From Hanleya hanleyi (lineage: Eukaryota > Mollusca > Polyplacophora > Lepidopleurida > Hanleyidae), in NCBI GenBank assembly GCA_036873755.1, contig JAVTVY010045335.1, positions 1 through 64,000 on the forward strand: a stretch of DNA of 64,000 nucleotides, read 5' to 3'. Numbering within the stretch: position 1 is the first letter of the stretch; the number at the start of each line of letters is the position of its first letter. The position numbers and the translations under genes are program-made. The notes beneath the pieces were generated by a model. That model was not told the origin of the DNA, made no database searches, and worked only from the letters and a program-made list of their open reading frames with translations. This document shows, piece after piece, positions 1 to 9,863 of this stretch.

Positions 1-1330
1 ATGCTCCGATGCCAAGAGATAGGACAATGAATGAAGGTTTCGCAGGGCTGTTCCGCATACCGCTTCCATTTGTTCGTTGAGACACATGTTGTTGTCGGAG
101 ATGACACAAAGGCACTTTTTTGCTAGACACCACTGCTAGCGGCTGAGCATTCATAATAACTGCATGTTTTGATGTTCCTACTATAGTGTGAAACATAGCC
201 TCTGTTTTAGTCTGCTGCACATATAATACGTCATTTTTGCACCACTTCAGCAGGTTGCCAGTTATTCAGTGATCTTGATACTGGCTGTGTTAATGTCTAC
301 ATGGTTTACCCACAGAATCAGACCATCAGCATACGAGATTTGATTTCCCCGGTTATATCAGAAGTGAAAAGGGGCTGGTGCTATCACGCTGCTCTGCGTC
401 ACCCCAATTTCAGACACAATGGGGGCCGTTTCATGACCATTGACCCTACAGGTGACCTTCCCGCCCTGTGGGAAAGAGGCAACATAGAGAATCAGCCTGC
501 CTCTAAAAGCGGCCTCTTCTCCACCCCGCATCAAATGCCCTCTCAAGGTGGACAAACACAGAAGTCACACTCGTTTATCTTCCTAGCTCTAGTAACGCTG
601 AAAGAATAATAGGGCTTGAGTCAAATTTTCATCCTTTTGATAGGTAAATTGAAAAGGATCGAGGAAACCAGCAGCATGCATCCATTCCCGGATTCTACAG
701 TTCAGTACACGCCCATATATTTTCCCCGAGATGTTGGTGAGGCTGAGGTCCCTGTAGGCCTTTGGGGCAGGGTAATCTGCTTTTCCTGGGTTCGGAATGG
801 AGATTATATTTCCTCCTTCAATGCCTCCGGCACCTCACCTTTAGCCCAAAAGGGTTGACTCATTTGTCGTAGCGCACTAGCTGTTCCGGGGCCCGACTTC
901 ACAACCATGATTGAAATAATAGTAGCAGCACTATGTGGTTTGATTTCTTCAATGTTGCCGATATGTCTCTTTGGCTGTGGTCTCGATTGTAACCTGTGCT
1001 ATAACAGGTGTGGAAAGAATTTTTCCCAGGATAACATTTTTCACCCCAGAGTTGACTTCGCCGATCATCTGTCATCATAGCAGTTAACACCGCTAGGTTT
1101 TCTAATATGCATTTCAGGCAAAAGTTCAGTGACGTTCCCGTCTTTGAAGCAGATATTCCCTGAAGTGTCACGAAGTGGCTGCATTATGCTAGCCTGGTTG
1201 GTGTTGGTCTTAGAAAAAGTATCCGAATTTGTCCCATACTTGCCGGTCAGATGCATCAATCTGTTGGCATATTTTCAGCCAATTTGATTCTCAGCAGCTG
1301 GGTACACGGTGATGAAATTAGCCACGTCGT
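1..1330. other. no recognisable gene
   Basis: Several short open frames exist on both strands (for example 301-609 + and 1065-1259 -), but none shows a domain motif, repeat or splice-site pattern I recognise. No repeat shared with the rest of the window was noticed. Confidence 0.4.
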
Positions 1331-1875
1331 ATTTGTATTTCTTAAAGGTTATACCAAATGACTCTATACTACTTTGCATTAAAACATACCCAGTAGTGTT
1401 CCAAACAACAAATTAGTATTTTTTTCTTGAATAATGTCGTCGAAGTGGGTTTTAGCACACGAATAGCACACATGTGGGAGAAAACGTATTGGAGCCATGA
1501 CCTCTGGTGCATGACGTCACAACCTGATTACGATTGCGCCGTAAACGTCATAGTCTATGACGTCGGGCGTTGTTACGAAAGATTCACCCAACTGTGAGAG
1601 TTCTAGCGTGATGTCGCTGACATTTTGACGTCACAACAGGCATTTGAGCGATATCGTAATCAGGTTGTGACGTCACAGGTCAAGCGGTCACAGCTTTCGC
1701 CGTTTTGAAAGGGGCGTGAAATTGTCGCACTTTACTGCTGCTATTTCCAACCTTGGGCAGTTTGAAAACATACAAAAATGTAAAACGAATCTACATAATC
1801 ACCTCTACAACAATTTAGCACAAAAAAGGAGCAGATTTTGAGACCATTTTGTATAACCTTTAAAGTTATTTGGGT
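1331..1875. repeat. MITE-like element with nested palindrome
   Basis: Outer inverted repeats lie near 1341-1362 and 1850-1870 (core AAAGGTTATAC / GTATAACCTTT). Inside, 1512-1534 and 1653-1675 form a perfect 23-bp inverted repeat that begins and ends with the CRE octamer TGACGTCA. A further TGACGTCA lies at 1627-1634. The symmetry and absence of a coding frame suggest a non-autonomous DNA transposon or foldback element of about 0.5 kb. I could not define a target duplication. The family is unknown to me. Confidence 0.5.
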
Positions 1876-2014
1876 CTCCTCTGTAATTGTATTGTTTTCT
1901 GCGCTAACTATTGTTTTCTTTCAGTAGCCCTTTAAGATTGCTGTCATTCATGCAAGCCATAAAGCATTCTTTAGCTCTACTACATACAAGAGATATCATT
2001 CAGGGGATATTTCG

Positions 2015-3265
2015 TTGTTTATAGAGTTGCTTGAATTTCTCATTAAAAATATCTATGTGAAATTTGGCAACCCAATATATCAACAGCATATAGGTATTCC
2101 AATGGATACTATTTGTGCACCCCTGTTGGCTGACCTATATCTGTACTCTTATGAATATGACTATATGCAGCCACTTTCAAAAACCGATCCATTCAAAGCC
2201 CGTTCCTTTTCATTCACCAAACGCTATACAGACGATCTTCTCGCTGTGGATAATCGCTATATAAAGAGTGAGCAGTAGGGTTTTACGTTTTCAACCTGCT
2301 TTCAGTCATATCACGACGGTGCCTACATGTGCCAGAACACGAGAGTGCTCGTAGTTCCTATTACCCTGGACACTGATCAGCCCAGCCAGTACAGCAACCG
2401 GTCACCCATCCAAGTATTGACCGAACTTAACGCTGCTTAACTTCGATGATCTGAAGAGAATGACGCAGGAAACTACAGATACATGTAGCCCTACAGGCAC
2501 ATCATATTTAGACTCTTAACTCTATAAATATGAAGCGGATCTTCTCTCTCGTTGACTTTGTGACAAAAGAGATGATTCCAATTTCGACATCGTAAACTAT
2601 CCTTTTCCGGATAGTAATATTCCAGTGGGACCTGCATATGGCGTATACATACCTCGCCTAGTAGCATTTGCTAGATCCTGTGTTAAATGTGACGATTTTA
2701 ATCAACGTCACAAAACATTGTTGCAGACACTTACAAAATAGGGCTATTCCAACAAGCGCCTCCAGTCAAAGTTTCTCAAATTTGGCGATATATATCGCAT
2801 GCTGATAGCAAAATACGAGCGTAGCGTGCAAGATCTATGGCGCTACGTTTCGTAACTTGTGTCTAATTCCGCTTAACCCGGGGCTATGGGCCGTATGAAC
2901 CCATGTACTTCAAGATCCTCATGGTGCTCATATGAACAGTCACAATCAAAGCGTGACTGAGATACACCATTCTCTAGATGACGACTTTAGAACGATTATT
3001 ATGGATTAAGAATACTGATCAGCGATACGGGTTTTACATCATGATGTCTTGTCGGCATCATTGAAAACTGTTGACCGCTTCTCTCTTGCAGGAAACTAGC
3101 CTATGTTTATGTATACTATGATTGTCTTTTTGAATTTGGTGCTAATGCTGTTATCTGGAATATGGAATAGGTCTTTGAATTATGGACGCGGATATTCTTT
3201 AATGGACGACGGCTGAATTATGAATGACGGAGTAGACGCTTGTAACTATTCAGTAGAAGAGGAAG
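2015..3265 (+). mobile_element. Penelope-like retroelement fragment, RT C-terminal half and 3' end
   Basis: An 87-codon frame (2015-2278) carries reverse-transcriptase core motifs, IPMDTICAPLLADL and the catalytic box read as RYTDDLLAV. After a SINE insertion, recognisable RT C-terminal sequence resumes at about 2500-2855, including PVGPAYGVYIPRLVAFA and KYERSVQDLWRYVS before a stop. Intact relatives of this Penelope-like type usually have Gly and Asn in IPMGTNCAPLLAD, so this copy has changed. A 3' noncoding part runs to about 3265 and ends GACGCTTGTAA, the same end point as in the copies at 3893-4368, 9312-9775 and 27073-27180. There is no RT N-terminus. Family assignment comes from remembered motifs and is tentative. 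Confidence 0.65.
2277..2470 (-). repeat. 5S rRNA-derived SINE (SINE3-like)
   Basis: Read on the - strand, 2401-2465 resembles the internal part of 5S rRNA (GAAGTTAAGCAGCGT then ACTTGGATGGGTGACCG), including the Pol III internal promoter region. The rest is a body ending in a tail close to 2280-2310 that resembles the tail of the repeat at 48655-48905 (CGTCGTGATATGA...). It splits the reverse transcriptase frame of the surrounding element, so it is younger than that element. Confidence 0.7.
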
Positions 3266-3892
3266 AAAGAGGACCGATAATTTAGTGCAACTTGCGCAAC
3301 CGGAACCGAAACTCGATATGAAGTCCGATTTACGCTCCATGAGACTACACTGGCGCTCAGTAACAGTATATTGACACTCTGTATAGTTAACAGACACTGC
3401 GCATTACACCCAAAACTCGCACGAAAACAGCGTATTTTGGACTCACTCTCAATACACTACACTGATGCTCGGTATTAACTACGGTACATTGGTCTTATCT
3501 GAGACCATATTGCGGCTCTGTAGCACAACAAAGACGCTAAGCGAAGAGACTATCTTGGGTGGATATCCTATTGAAACTGTCAGGCTGTACGGGACAGCGT
3601 TGCACTGATTGATGGAGAGAACAACGTATGATAGTTCTTGTGGGTATCTGCATGTGGGAGTTTTCATCATTCCCTGATACACAGCCGACATGTTCTCTTG
3701 AACGATCTGTCTGAAGTCATGTACACACCTGCACGATTTACTATGATATGATTCCTCCATCCACAACGGCGCGCGGTAAACTTATAAGACCTGCTCACGG
3801 TCATTTAATTGTTGGGATGCTTCGCGGTGCCAGGAGCGGTCCTTCCACGATGGGGCATCGGAACAATGTGACCATGGTGTAAACACTTCAAA
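3266..3892. other. spacer between two retroelement 3' ends
   Basis: No domain, RNA gene or repeat recognised. A 95-codon frame on the - strand (3479-3766) shows no motif I know. Confidence 0.3.
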
Positions 3893-4368
3893 CAGCCAAA
3901 GTTTCTCAAATTTGGCGATACATATCGCATGCTGATAGCAAAATACGAGCGTAGCGTGCAAGATCTCTGGCGTTGCGTTTCGTAACTTGTGCCTAATTCC
4001 GCTTAACCCGGGGCTAGGGGCCGTATGAACCAATGTACTTCAAGATCTTCATGGTACTCATATGAACAGTCACAATCAAAGCGTGACTGAGATACATCAT
4101 TCTTTAGATGACGACTTTACAACAAATATTATGGATTAAGGATACTGATCAGCGAAACGGATTTGATATTTTTGGAACATCATGATGTCTTGCTTCTCTC
4201 TTGCATGAAACAAGCCTATGTTTATGTATACTATGATTGTCTTTGAATTTGGTGCTAATACTGTTATATGGAATATGGAATAGGTCTTTGGATTATGGAC
4301 GCGGATATTCTCTAATGGACGACGGCTGAATTATGAATGACGGACCCGACGCTTGTAAAGTAAATACA
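3893..4368 (+). repeat. second copy of the Penelope-like element 3' end
   Basis: About 475 bp closely matching 2775-3265, starting within the RT C-terminus (KYERSVQDLWR) and ending at GACGCTTGTAA. It differs by many point changes and short indels, so it is a separate old insertion and not a recent duplication. Confidence 0.8.
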
Positions 4369-4599
4369 GCATTAACTTTTGATTCATGAACCGTCTTCTT
4401 GTCATGTGCGAAAACTTCTCATAGAAGGGAAGCCCAGGGAGTTCAGCCTCACTGAACAAGATTCCAGAGAGTTCAAGCATACTGTAGAGAACAACAGGGA
4501 GCTTAACGCCACTGGTGATGCGACCATGGAGAGCCCGCGGATATCCAACAGGCTGCCAACGATACGGTTCTGAATCACGCGTCTGACAACCTCGAGAGT

Positions 4600-4800
4600 C
4601 ACGTGCATTTAGAGGAAGATCCAGTGGATAACCCCAGCGGTCACCTCTCTGACGCCCATCCAGTAAATGACATCTACCGGCGCCACTGGTCAAAGAAGCG
4701 ACAATGTTGCCATTGTCATCGCCCGCTGCTATACATCTACAATTTCCGGCATGTCGACCTCGCCTATACGCAGGTTCATAAAATTGGAGCGACATGTAAG
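4600..4800 (+). pseudogene. remnant of Polinton DNA polymerase B N-terminus
   Basis: The frame at 4603-4833 contains VNDIYRRHWSKKRQ and LLYIYNFRHVDL, which align with VSALYRHHWNTIRR and LLDLYNFRLEDL near the start of the PolB pseudogene at 9864. Only about 50 codons are related; the match then decays. This shows that a second Polinton copy once lay here. It is truncated and has no other Polinton gene beside it. Confidence 0.65.
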
Positions 4801-4935
4801 AGGTGGGAAAAATTGACGACGTCTGGTGACTAAAAGGCAACCATATGACTCGACAGGAAAGTATTCGTCGGCACCTAACTTCAGACCCGAGAATACGGTG
4901 GATTCTCGGATGTAGCCATAGAATCTCAGCCGCGC
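4798..4935. repeat. dispersed repeat, partner at 38700-38845
   Basis: About 135 bp resembles 38700-38845 in the same orientation. Shared segments include CTAAAAGGCAACCATA-like and AATACGGTGGATTCTCGGA stretches. The family is unknown. Confidence 0.65.
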
Positions 4936-5104
4936 TTTTATTGCAGCTGCGCATGTGGAGACAATGAAGTATCCACACCGCCTCTAGCACCGGCTTAAGC
5001 GGAATTAGACACGCTAGCCCGGGAGCTATGATGAATGATCAGCTCAAACAACTCAAGTAGTATATATAACGGATTTCAAGTCGCCTTTCACCCGGATGTA
5101 ACTA

Positions 5105-5120
5105 TGACGTCACTTCCGGT
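5105..5120. promoter_or_regulatory. composite CRE/ETS-like site
   Basis: TGACGTCACTTCCGGT joins a perfect CRE palindrome to an ETS core. The same composite occurs inverted at 33891-33906 in the right end of the Polinton. Function is inferred from the motif only. Confidence 0.45.
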
Positions 5121-5221
5121 TGGATTGAAAGAGGCGTGGCCTTTGGTACATGTCTAGACTTGCTGGTGTGTGTGTTGATGTACTGGGGTTTTCCCCCACA
5201 ATGGTGGCTAATGGCGGCCTA

Positions 5222-5530
5222 GTCGGCCATGTTGGAAAATGGCGGCATTTGAGTCGGCCATGTTGGAAAATGGCGGCATTTGAGTCGGCCATGTTGGAAA
5301 ATGGCGGCATTTGAGTCGGCCATGTTGGAAAATGGCGGCATTTGAGTCGGCCATGTTGGAAAAATGGCGGCATTTGAGTCGGCCATGTTGGAAAATGGCG
5401 GCATTTGAGTCGGCCATGTTGGAAAATGGCGGCATTTGAGTCGGCCATGTTGGAAAATGGCGGCATTTGAGTCGGCCATGTTGGAAAATGGCGGCATTTT
5501 AGTCCGCCATGTTGGAAAATGGCGGCTGCG
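5222..5530. repeat. 10-copy, 31-bp tandem array of YY1-like motifs
   Basis: Ten nearly identical 31-bp units, each containing AAAATGGCGGCATTTGA and CGGCCATGTTGG. Both resemble the YY1 core (GCCGCCATNTTGG / AANATGGCGGC). One unit has an extra A and the last has diverged. The array generates spurious open frames in several phases; these are not genes. Confidence 0.85.
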
Positions 5531-5574
5531 GTGGCCCAAGGGTATGGAAATAGACGTTTTGAGAGCTAGGGGAG

Positions 5575-6560
5575 TCCCTAATGGGCCGATGGAGTTGAGT
5601 GAGGTATCAAAGTGAAGCCTAGGTAAGGGGGCATCAGATGGGCTGGGTGGGTGCATGTAAAATTTTTCCTGAAAAAAAACGGAACACGGACTTTATCGAA
5701 AAATCCGGGAAAATGACTATATGGGGTATGGAGGGGTATATAGGTCGCCGGGCTTAACGGGGCTTGCCTATCAATAGAGTTATCTCCCCCTAGTTCCAGG
5801 GTGGGTGTATGTAAAATTTTTCCTGAAAATATACGGAACACGGACTTTATTCTAAATTACGGGAAAATGCCTATATGGGGTATGGGGGGTATAGGACCAT
5901 CCTGGGAAACCTACTTCTATACATTTGCGGTAGGGTTGTTCGGATTTGTTTTTCACGTCTCGTCATTTAGAACACGATAGGAAGTGTCCCGGAGCGAATC
6001 GGTGAAATTTTTGAAAAAGTACGATATAGCCCCATATAGTCCCATACTGGCGCACTGGCCAATGTTGAACCTAATGGGAAACTTACTTCTATACATTTGC
6101 GGTAGGGTTGTTTGGATTTGTTTTTCACGTCTCGACATTTAGAACATGATAGGAAGTGTCCCGGAGCGAATCGGTGAAATTTTTGAAAAAAGTCACCGAG
6201 GCCTGGGTAGGCCCATAGGCCTATACTGCATGGCTATGGGTGTATAGGGCCATACGGGGTGGACGTATTGGAGTCTAGGTGGGCCACTAATGGTCCGATG
6301 GGGTCGAGTGAGGCATCAAAGTGAAGCATTCGTGAAGGGGCATCTGATGGGCTGGGTGTGGGGTTGAAATATCGGCATTCTGCGCATGCGCGGTGGCCAA
6401 AGGGTATGAAAATAGACGTTTTGGGATCGAGCGGGGTTTCTAATGGGCCGATGGAGTTGTATGAGGTATCCATGTGAAGCCTAGGTGAAGGGGCATCCAG
6501 TCATGGGTGGGTGCATGTAAAAATTTTCCTGAAAAAAAACGGAACACGGACTTTACCCCT
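5575..6560. repeat. interspersed short repeat block
   Basis: Two unit types recur. One (5580-5690, partly 5800-5850, 6290-6360, 6440-6555) contains CTGAAAAAAAACGGAACACGG. The other (5910-6020 and 6080-6190) contains TACATTTGCGGTAGGGTTG and a CCCGGAGCGAATCGGTGAAA stretch. There is no coding capacity. It lies between the YY1-like array and the ATPase gene. Confidence 0.7.
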
Positions 6561-6709
6561 AAAATAGGGGAAAACCCCTATCACCTCTAGCCAAAAGGAC
6601 TAATATTGGTCCCCGGGCTTATTGGGACCTGCCTATCAAGTCAATGGGGTGATGTGAATAACAACAAGTTCAGCAATGTTCATACAGTTTATTATCTCCA
6701 ATGTTACAT

Positions 6710-6742
6710 CATACCCAGGCTGGGGGAGCCGCCCTGGGTATG
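6710..6742. other. perfect 10-bp hairpin
   Basis: CATACCCAGG and CCTGGGTATG enclose a 13-nt loop. It lies about 460 bp beyond the stop of the - strand ATPase gene; a - strand AATAAA lies just inside it, near 6786-6791. It could belong to the 3' end of that transcript; this is inference. Confidence 0.5.
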
Positions 6743-7009
6743 TTTAGTATGTTCACAGCAAAATAAATTGAAATATCAAACACCATGTTTTATTATTTAA
6801 CGCACCGTCACATTAGGTACAAGTGTTTACTGAGCTCAAGTCAATGATCAGCATGTAGACATAGAGAGTATGTACGACATGTTATGGTATTCATCAGTGC
6901 ACGAGTGACGCATTCAACCGATGGCAGTGGTGGATCAGCTTGGTAAGGAAAAACGTAACATTGGTCACCCTCTTCACTGTCCACTTGGTGTTGGGTCGTT
7001 GCTGTTGGG

Positions 7010-7204
7010 CCCATCCAACGCCCGTCAACGCTTAGCTTAACGCTTCAACGCCCTGGTGAATTAGCTCAGAAGCTCTGATTTCCATGGAATTGACACCAAT
7101 TCATCGAAATGCAGCGACGCCCGTCAACGCCCGTCGTTACGCCTTAACGCCCGTCTCAACGCCTTAACGCCCGTCTCAACGCCTTAACACACTTTCTTAA
7201 CGCT
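7010..7204. repeat. degenerate AACGCC/TTAACGCC tandem motif
   Basis: The words CAACGCCCGTC and CCTTAACGCCCGTC recur roughly ten times between about 7010 and 7200, ending at the stop of the ATPase gene. Related GGCGTT words recur at 8510-8555, upstream of the same gene. Confidence 0.6.
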
Positions 7205-8410
7205 TTAACGTCGTTTAATGATGCGTTCGAATAAATGTTGCTTTTGTGCTATTGCTCTGACATACGCCGCTTTCCAGTTCATGCCCGAGATTTTCAACAT
7301 CGACGCTGTTCTTTCAATTTCCATATGGACTGGGTCCTTATTCAACAATTTCATATGGGTCAGTAAGTCGGCATACCGCTGACGTAAAGCCCGTCGTAGT
7401 CTGGGTGCCAATCTGTTATGGGCTAAAATTGCGGCTTCCTCTTTCAAATACCCTTTGCGTTGAAACTTCTTTTCTGTGACCTCCAACATCTCGCCCATCT
7501 CGGCGTCCATACTTTCTTTGAACAAATCCTTCCATAACCTCGAGTTCACATTATGTTTTTCAACCTCGGGTTGGTCCTTCACGGTTGGGTGATATTCCGG
7601 GACTGGTGGTATGAAGGAGGCCCGCTGTACGGGGGTGGGTTGCTGCTTCACCAGATGTGGACTCGTTGGATGGTGTAGGGGCTGTGGTGATGCCTCGCCG
7701 GGTAACAGGTGGGTCGTCAGCCGACGATCTTCCGGGGTATGGGCTTTTAAATCTACGAACAGGTAGCCGTACGGACGGCTTGTCGCTCCTTGAAACGCCT
7801 GCATGAAATGGTCGATGTTCTGAGGATAAATTCGACTACCAAACACACGGATTTGTACTCTGTCAATGGGATTGGAGAACAACACAAAGTATTGGCAGTT
7901 CAAGGCAATATCTCTGGACGCCTTCCCTTGAGGAAAGAGATTCTGAGTCAAATAGATGACGGACAGATTGCGATGATGGGACCCTTTGGTGAATAGGTCG
8001 GCGATTTTCGAATTGTCCTTGGCCGCACTCATCAGATCATCGAGGACTACCACGTTGGTCTGCTCGGAATCGAAGTAATAGGGTTCGTCTATGTCGTGAG
8101 GAATTCCTGGGACAAAGCTCACATTCTGTAATCGCGTAGTTTCGTAGGAGGGCTGCCACTGGCTATAACACCAAACAACACGTGTCGGAGCTGGGGTTGC
8201 CACACCTTCCTCTAGAAACTTCATCACCCAGGATGTCTTTCCACACCCTGTAGGACCGTTCACCGTCATCGTATAGGGATGTCCTACGCCACTTGGTGAA
8301 CCTATAGCGGGACTGGGTGGTGTCTCTTGTCTATGCGTTAGACGCATATGTCTGAGCATATTGTCGCGACGAGAGAGTGTCTTTTCACAGAACGGACATG
8401 TACTCGACAT
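7205..8410 (-). CDS. C2H2 zinc finger / Polinton-type packaging ATPase
   Basis: An uninterrupted 401-codon frame. Residues 5-26 form a C2H2 finger (C5, C8, H21, H26). The A32-like, FtsK/HerA-related ATPase core follows: Walker A GPTGCGKTS (52-60), Walker B VVVLDD (120-125), TQN (155-157) and a GYLFVDLK strand near 215-222. In Polintons and adintoviruses this enzyme pumps DNA into the capsid. About 160 residues after the core are charged and helix-prone and have no assignment. I chose the ATG at 8410 because it precedes the finger and has a TATA-like TATAAGG about 55 bp upstream. It is the only intact ATPase here; the copy in the large Polinton is dead. No other virion gene flanks it, so it may belong to a deleted element or have been retained by the host. 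Core domain assignment is firm; role is uncertain. Confidence 0.88.
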   Translation of the reverse strand: MSSTCPFCEKTLSRRDNMLRHMRLTHRQETPPSPAIGSPSGVGHPYTMTVNGPTGCGKTSWVMKFLEEGVATPAPTRVVWCYSQWQPSYETTRLQNVSFVPGIPHDIDEPYYFDSEQTNVVVLDDLMSAAKDNSKIADLFTKGSHHRNLSVIYLTQNLFPQGKASRDIALNCQYFVLFSNPIDRVQIRVFGSRIYPQNIDHFMQAFQGATSRPYGYLFVDLKAHTPEDRRLTTHLLPGEASPQPLHHPTSPHLVKQQPTPVQRASFIPPVPEYHPTVKDQPEVEKHNVNSRLWKDLFKESMDAEMGEMLEVTEKKFQRKGYLKEEAAILAHNRLAPRLRRALRQRYADLLTHMKLLNKDPVHMEIERTASMLKISGMNWKAAYVRAIAQKQHLFERIIKRR

Positions 8411-8900
8411 GGTTCCCGGTCAAAGGATGGATACAGACTGAGGCTAATGGTGTACAAACGACCTTATATTACCACTCACTCACTCACTCACCGCCGTTAG
8501 TGCGTCCATGCGTTAAGACGGGCGTTGGGGACGCCTCACGGGCGTTTTGCACGCCTCACTCACTCACTCACTCACTCACTCACTCACTCACACGCGCGAG
8601 AACGTCAACGCCCTGTGGTGGTGGTGGGACCATCCGTGGTCCGAATGCGTCATGGGAGGTGTCATCTTGTAGTTCTCGGCGTGCAGACCTCGATTTGAGG
8701 GATATCCACGGCAGCCGCCATGTTGGAGCCGCCATGTTGGATCCGCCATTTTGGAGCCGCCATGTTGGATCCGCCATTTTGGAACCGCCATCTTGGATAT
8801 GTCGCATAATGCACCGGGTCAAAATACTCGCTTCTGATTGGACGAGAGCTCTGTGACGGATTTGAAATACTCGCTTCTGATTGGTGTACGTCGCTAAAGG
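8411..8900 (-). promoter_or_regulatory. promoter region of the zinc finger ATPase
   Basis: Read on the - strand, TATAAGG lies near 8463-8470. Upstream are two (TCAC)n tracts (8473-8490 and 8555-8590). About seven YY1-like words (GCCGCCATNTTGG type) lie at 8714-8795. Two copies of a CCAAT-bearing word, CCAATCAGAAGCGAGTATTT, lie at 8821-8883. That word also occurs in the same orientation near 33960 in the right end of the large Polinton. Activity is inferred. Confidence 0.55.
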
Positions 8901-8934
8901 TGACCGGAACTGACCTTTGACCCCGGCGCGCAAA

Positions 8935-9311
8935 GGTGTAAAGGTTTCCACCGCGGTGGACACGTGAGAGTGGACACGTGAGACATCCACGATGTCCACA
9001 CTTAGAAATTTTGAAATTATTACATGTAGAATTCGGTGCTAAACAATCATCAAGCGCAATATTACAAGTTTTGATGTCGTGGCCTTGCTTTGCTGTCAGA
9101 AATATATCTGTCAGTTGGATTGAAAAAGGTCTTAGTGCATTTCGAACTATTAGAGACTCGGCCGAGAAACCTGCACTAAGGTTCCTCGGGTCTGTCTTCA
9201 TATGTTTTCTTATAGTTGTGTTCATTATGAGTGTTGGGTGTGCAGGGGCCCGGCCTCGGGGACAGCTTGTCCACCAGCAGAATCCAGGCATACACAGGTT
9301 AAAATTACAAG
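8935..9311 (-). pseudogene. fragment of a retroelement linker upstream of a GIY-YIG region
   Basis: The frame includes FKISKCGHRGCLTCPL, a Cys/His motif known to me from the segment between RT and GIY-YIG endonuclease in Penelope-like elements. No GIY-YIG motif follows; the frame runs into YY1-like repeats. The fragment lies immediately beyond a retroelement 3' end on the same strand. Recognition is from motif memory only. Confidence 0.45.
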
Positions 9312-9775
9312 CGTCTAGTCCGTCATTCATAATTCAGCCGTCGTCCATTAGAGAATATTCGCGTCCATAATCCAAAGATCTATTCCATTTTCCATATAAC
9401 AGCATTAGCACCAAAATCAAAAGACAATCATAGTATATATAAACATAGGCGGTCTCCTGCAAGAGAGAAGCGGCCAACAGTTCTTAACGCTGCCGACAAG
9501 ACATCATGATGTTCCAAAGATATCAAATCCGTATCGCTGATCAGTATTCTTAATCCACATGATATTCGTTGTAAAGTCGTCATCTAGAGAATGATGTATC
9601 TCAGTCACGCTTTGATTGTGACTGTTCATATGAGGACCATGAGGATCTTGAAGTACATGGGTTCATACGGCCCCTAGCCCCGGGTTAAGCGGAATTAGAC
9701 ACAAGTTACGAAACGTAGCGCCATAGATCTTGCACGCTACGTTCGTATTTTGCTATTTTACCAGCCTGAGCCAGC
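9312..9775 (-). repeat. third copy of the Penelope-like element 3' end
   Basis: Inverted relative to the copies at 2775-3265 and 3893-4368. It begins in the RT C-terminus at 9775 and ends at GACGCTTGTAA (9312). It replaces the outer left end of the Polinton, whose sequence resumes at 9776. Confidence 0.85.
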
Positions 9776-9850
9776 CTGACCGGAGCTACCTGATCAGCCT
9801 ACCTGAGGAGTTACCTGACCAGCCTACCTGACGAGCTAATACCAGTGGAG
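9776..9850 (+). repeat. left terminal/promoter segment of the Polinton
   Basis: A run of ACCTGA/CAGCCT words just before PolB matches, inverted, the stretch 33318-33420 before the CARD ORF. Shared words include TGACCGGAGCTAC and ACCTGAGGAGTTACCTGACC. This pairing defines the inner part of the terminal inverted repeats. Confidence 0.75.
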
Positions 9851-9863
9851 CCTGAAGCCAGGT

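Noticed and set aside
5222..5530. Regularly spaced 31-bp repeats resembling a CRISPR array
   Set aside because: Units abut directly with no variable spacers, there are no cas genes, and the DNA is animal.
5110..5656. Three overlapping long frames on the - strand with repeated MPPFSNMADSNAAIF
   Set aside because: They are translations of the 31-bp tandem array in three phases and have no independent coding signal.
2760..9775. The ~470-bp repeat at 2775, 3893 and 9312 as Polinton terminal inverted repeats
   Set aside because: It begins with reverse transcriptase codons, all copies share one 3' end, and a short copy interrupts the integrase; it is a retroelement tail.
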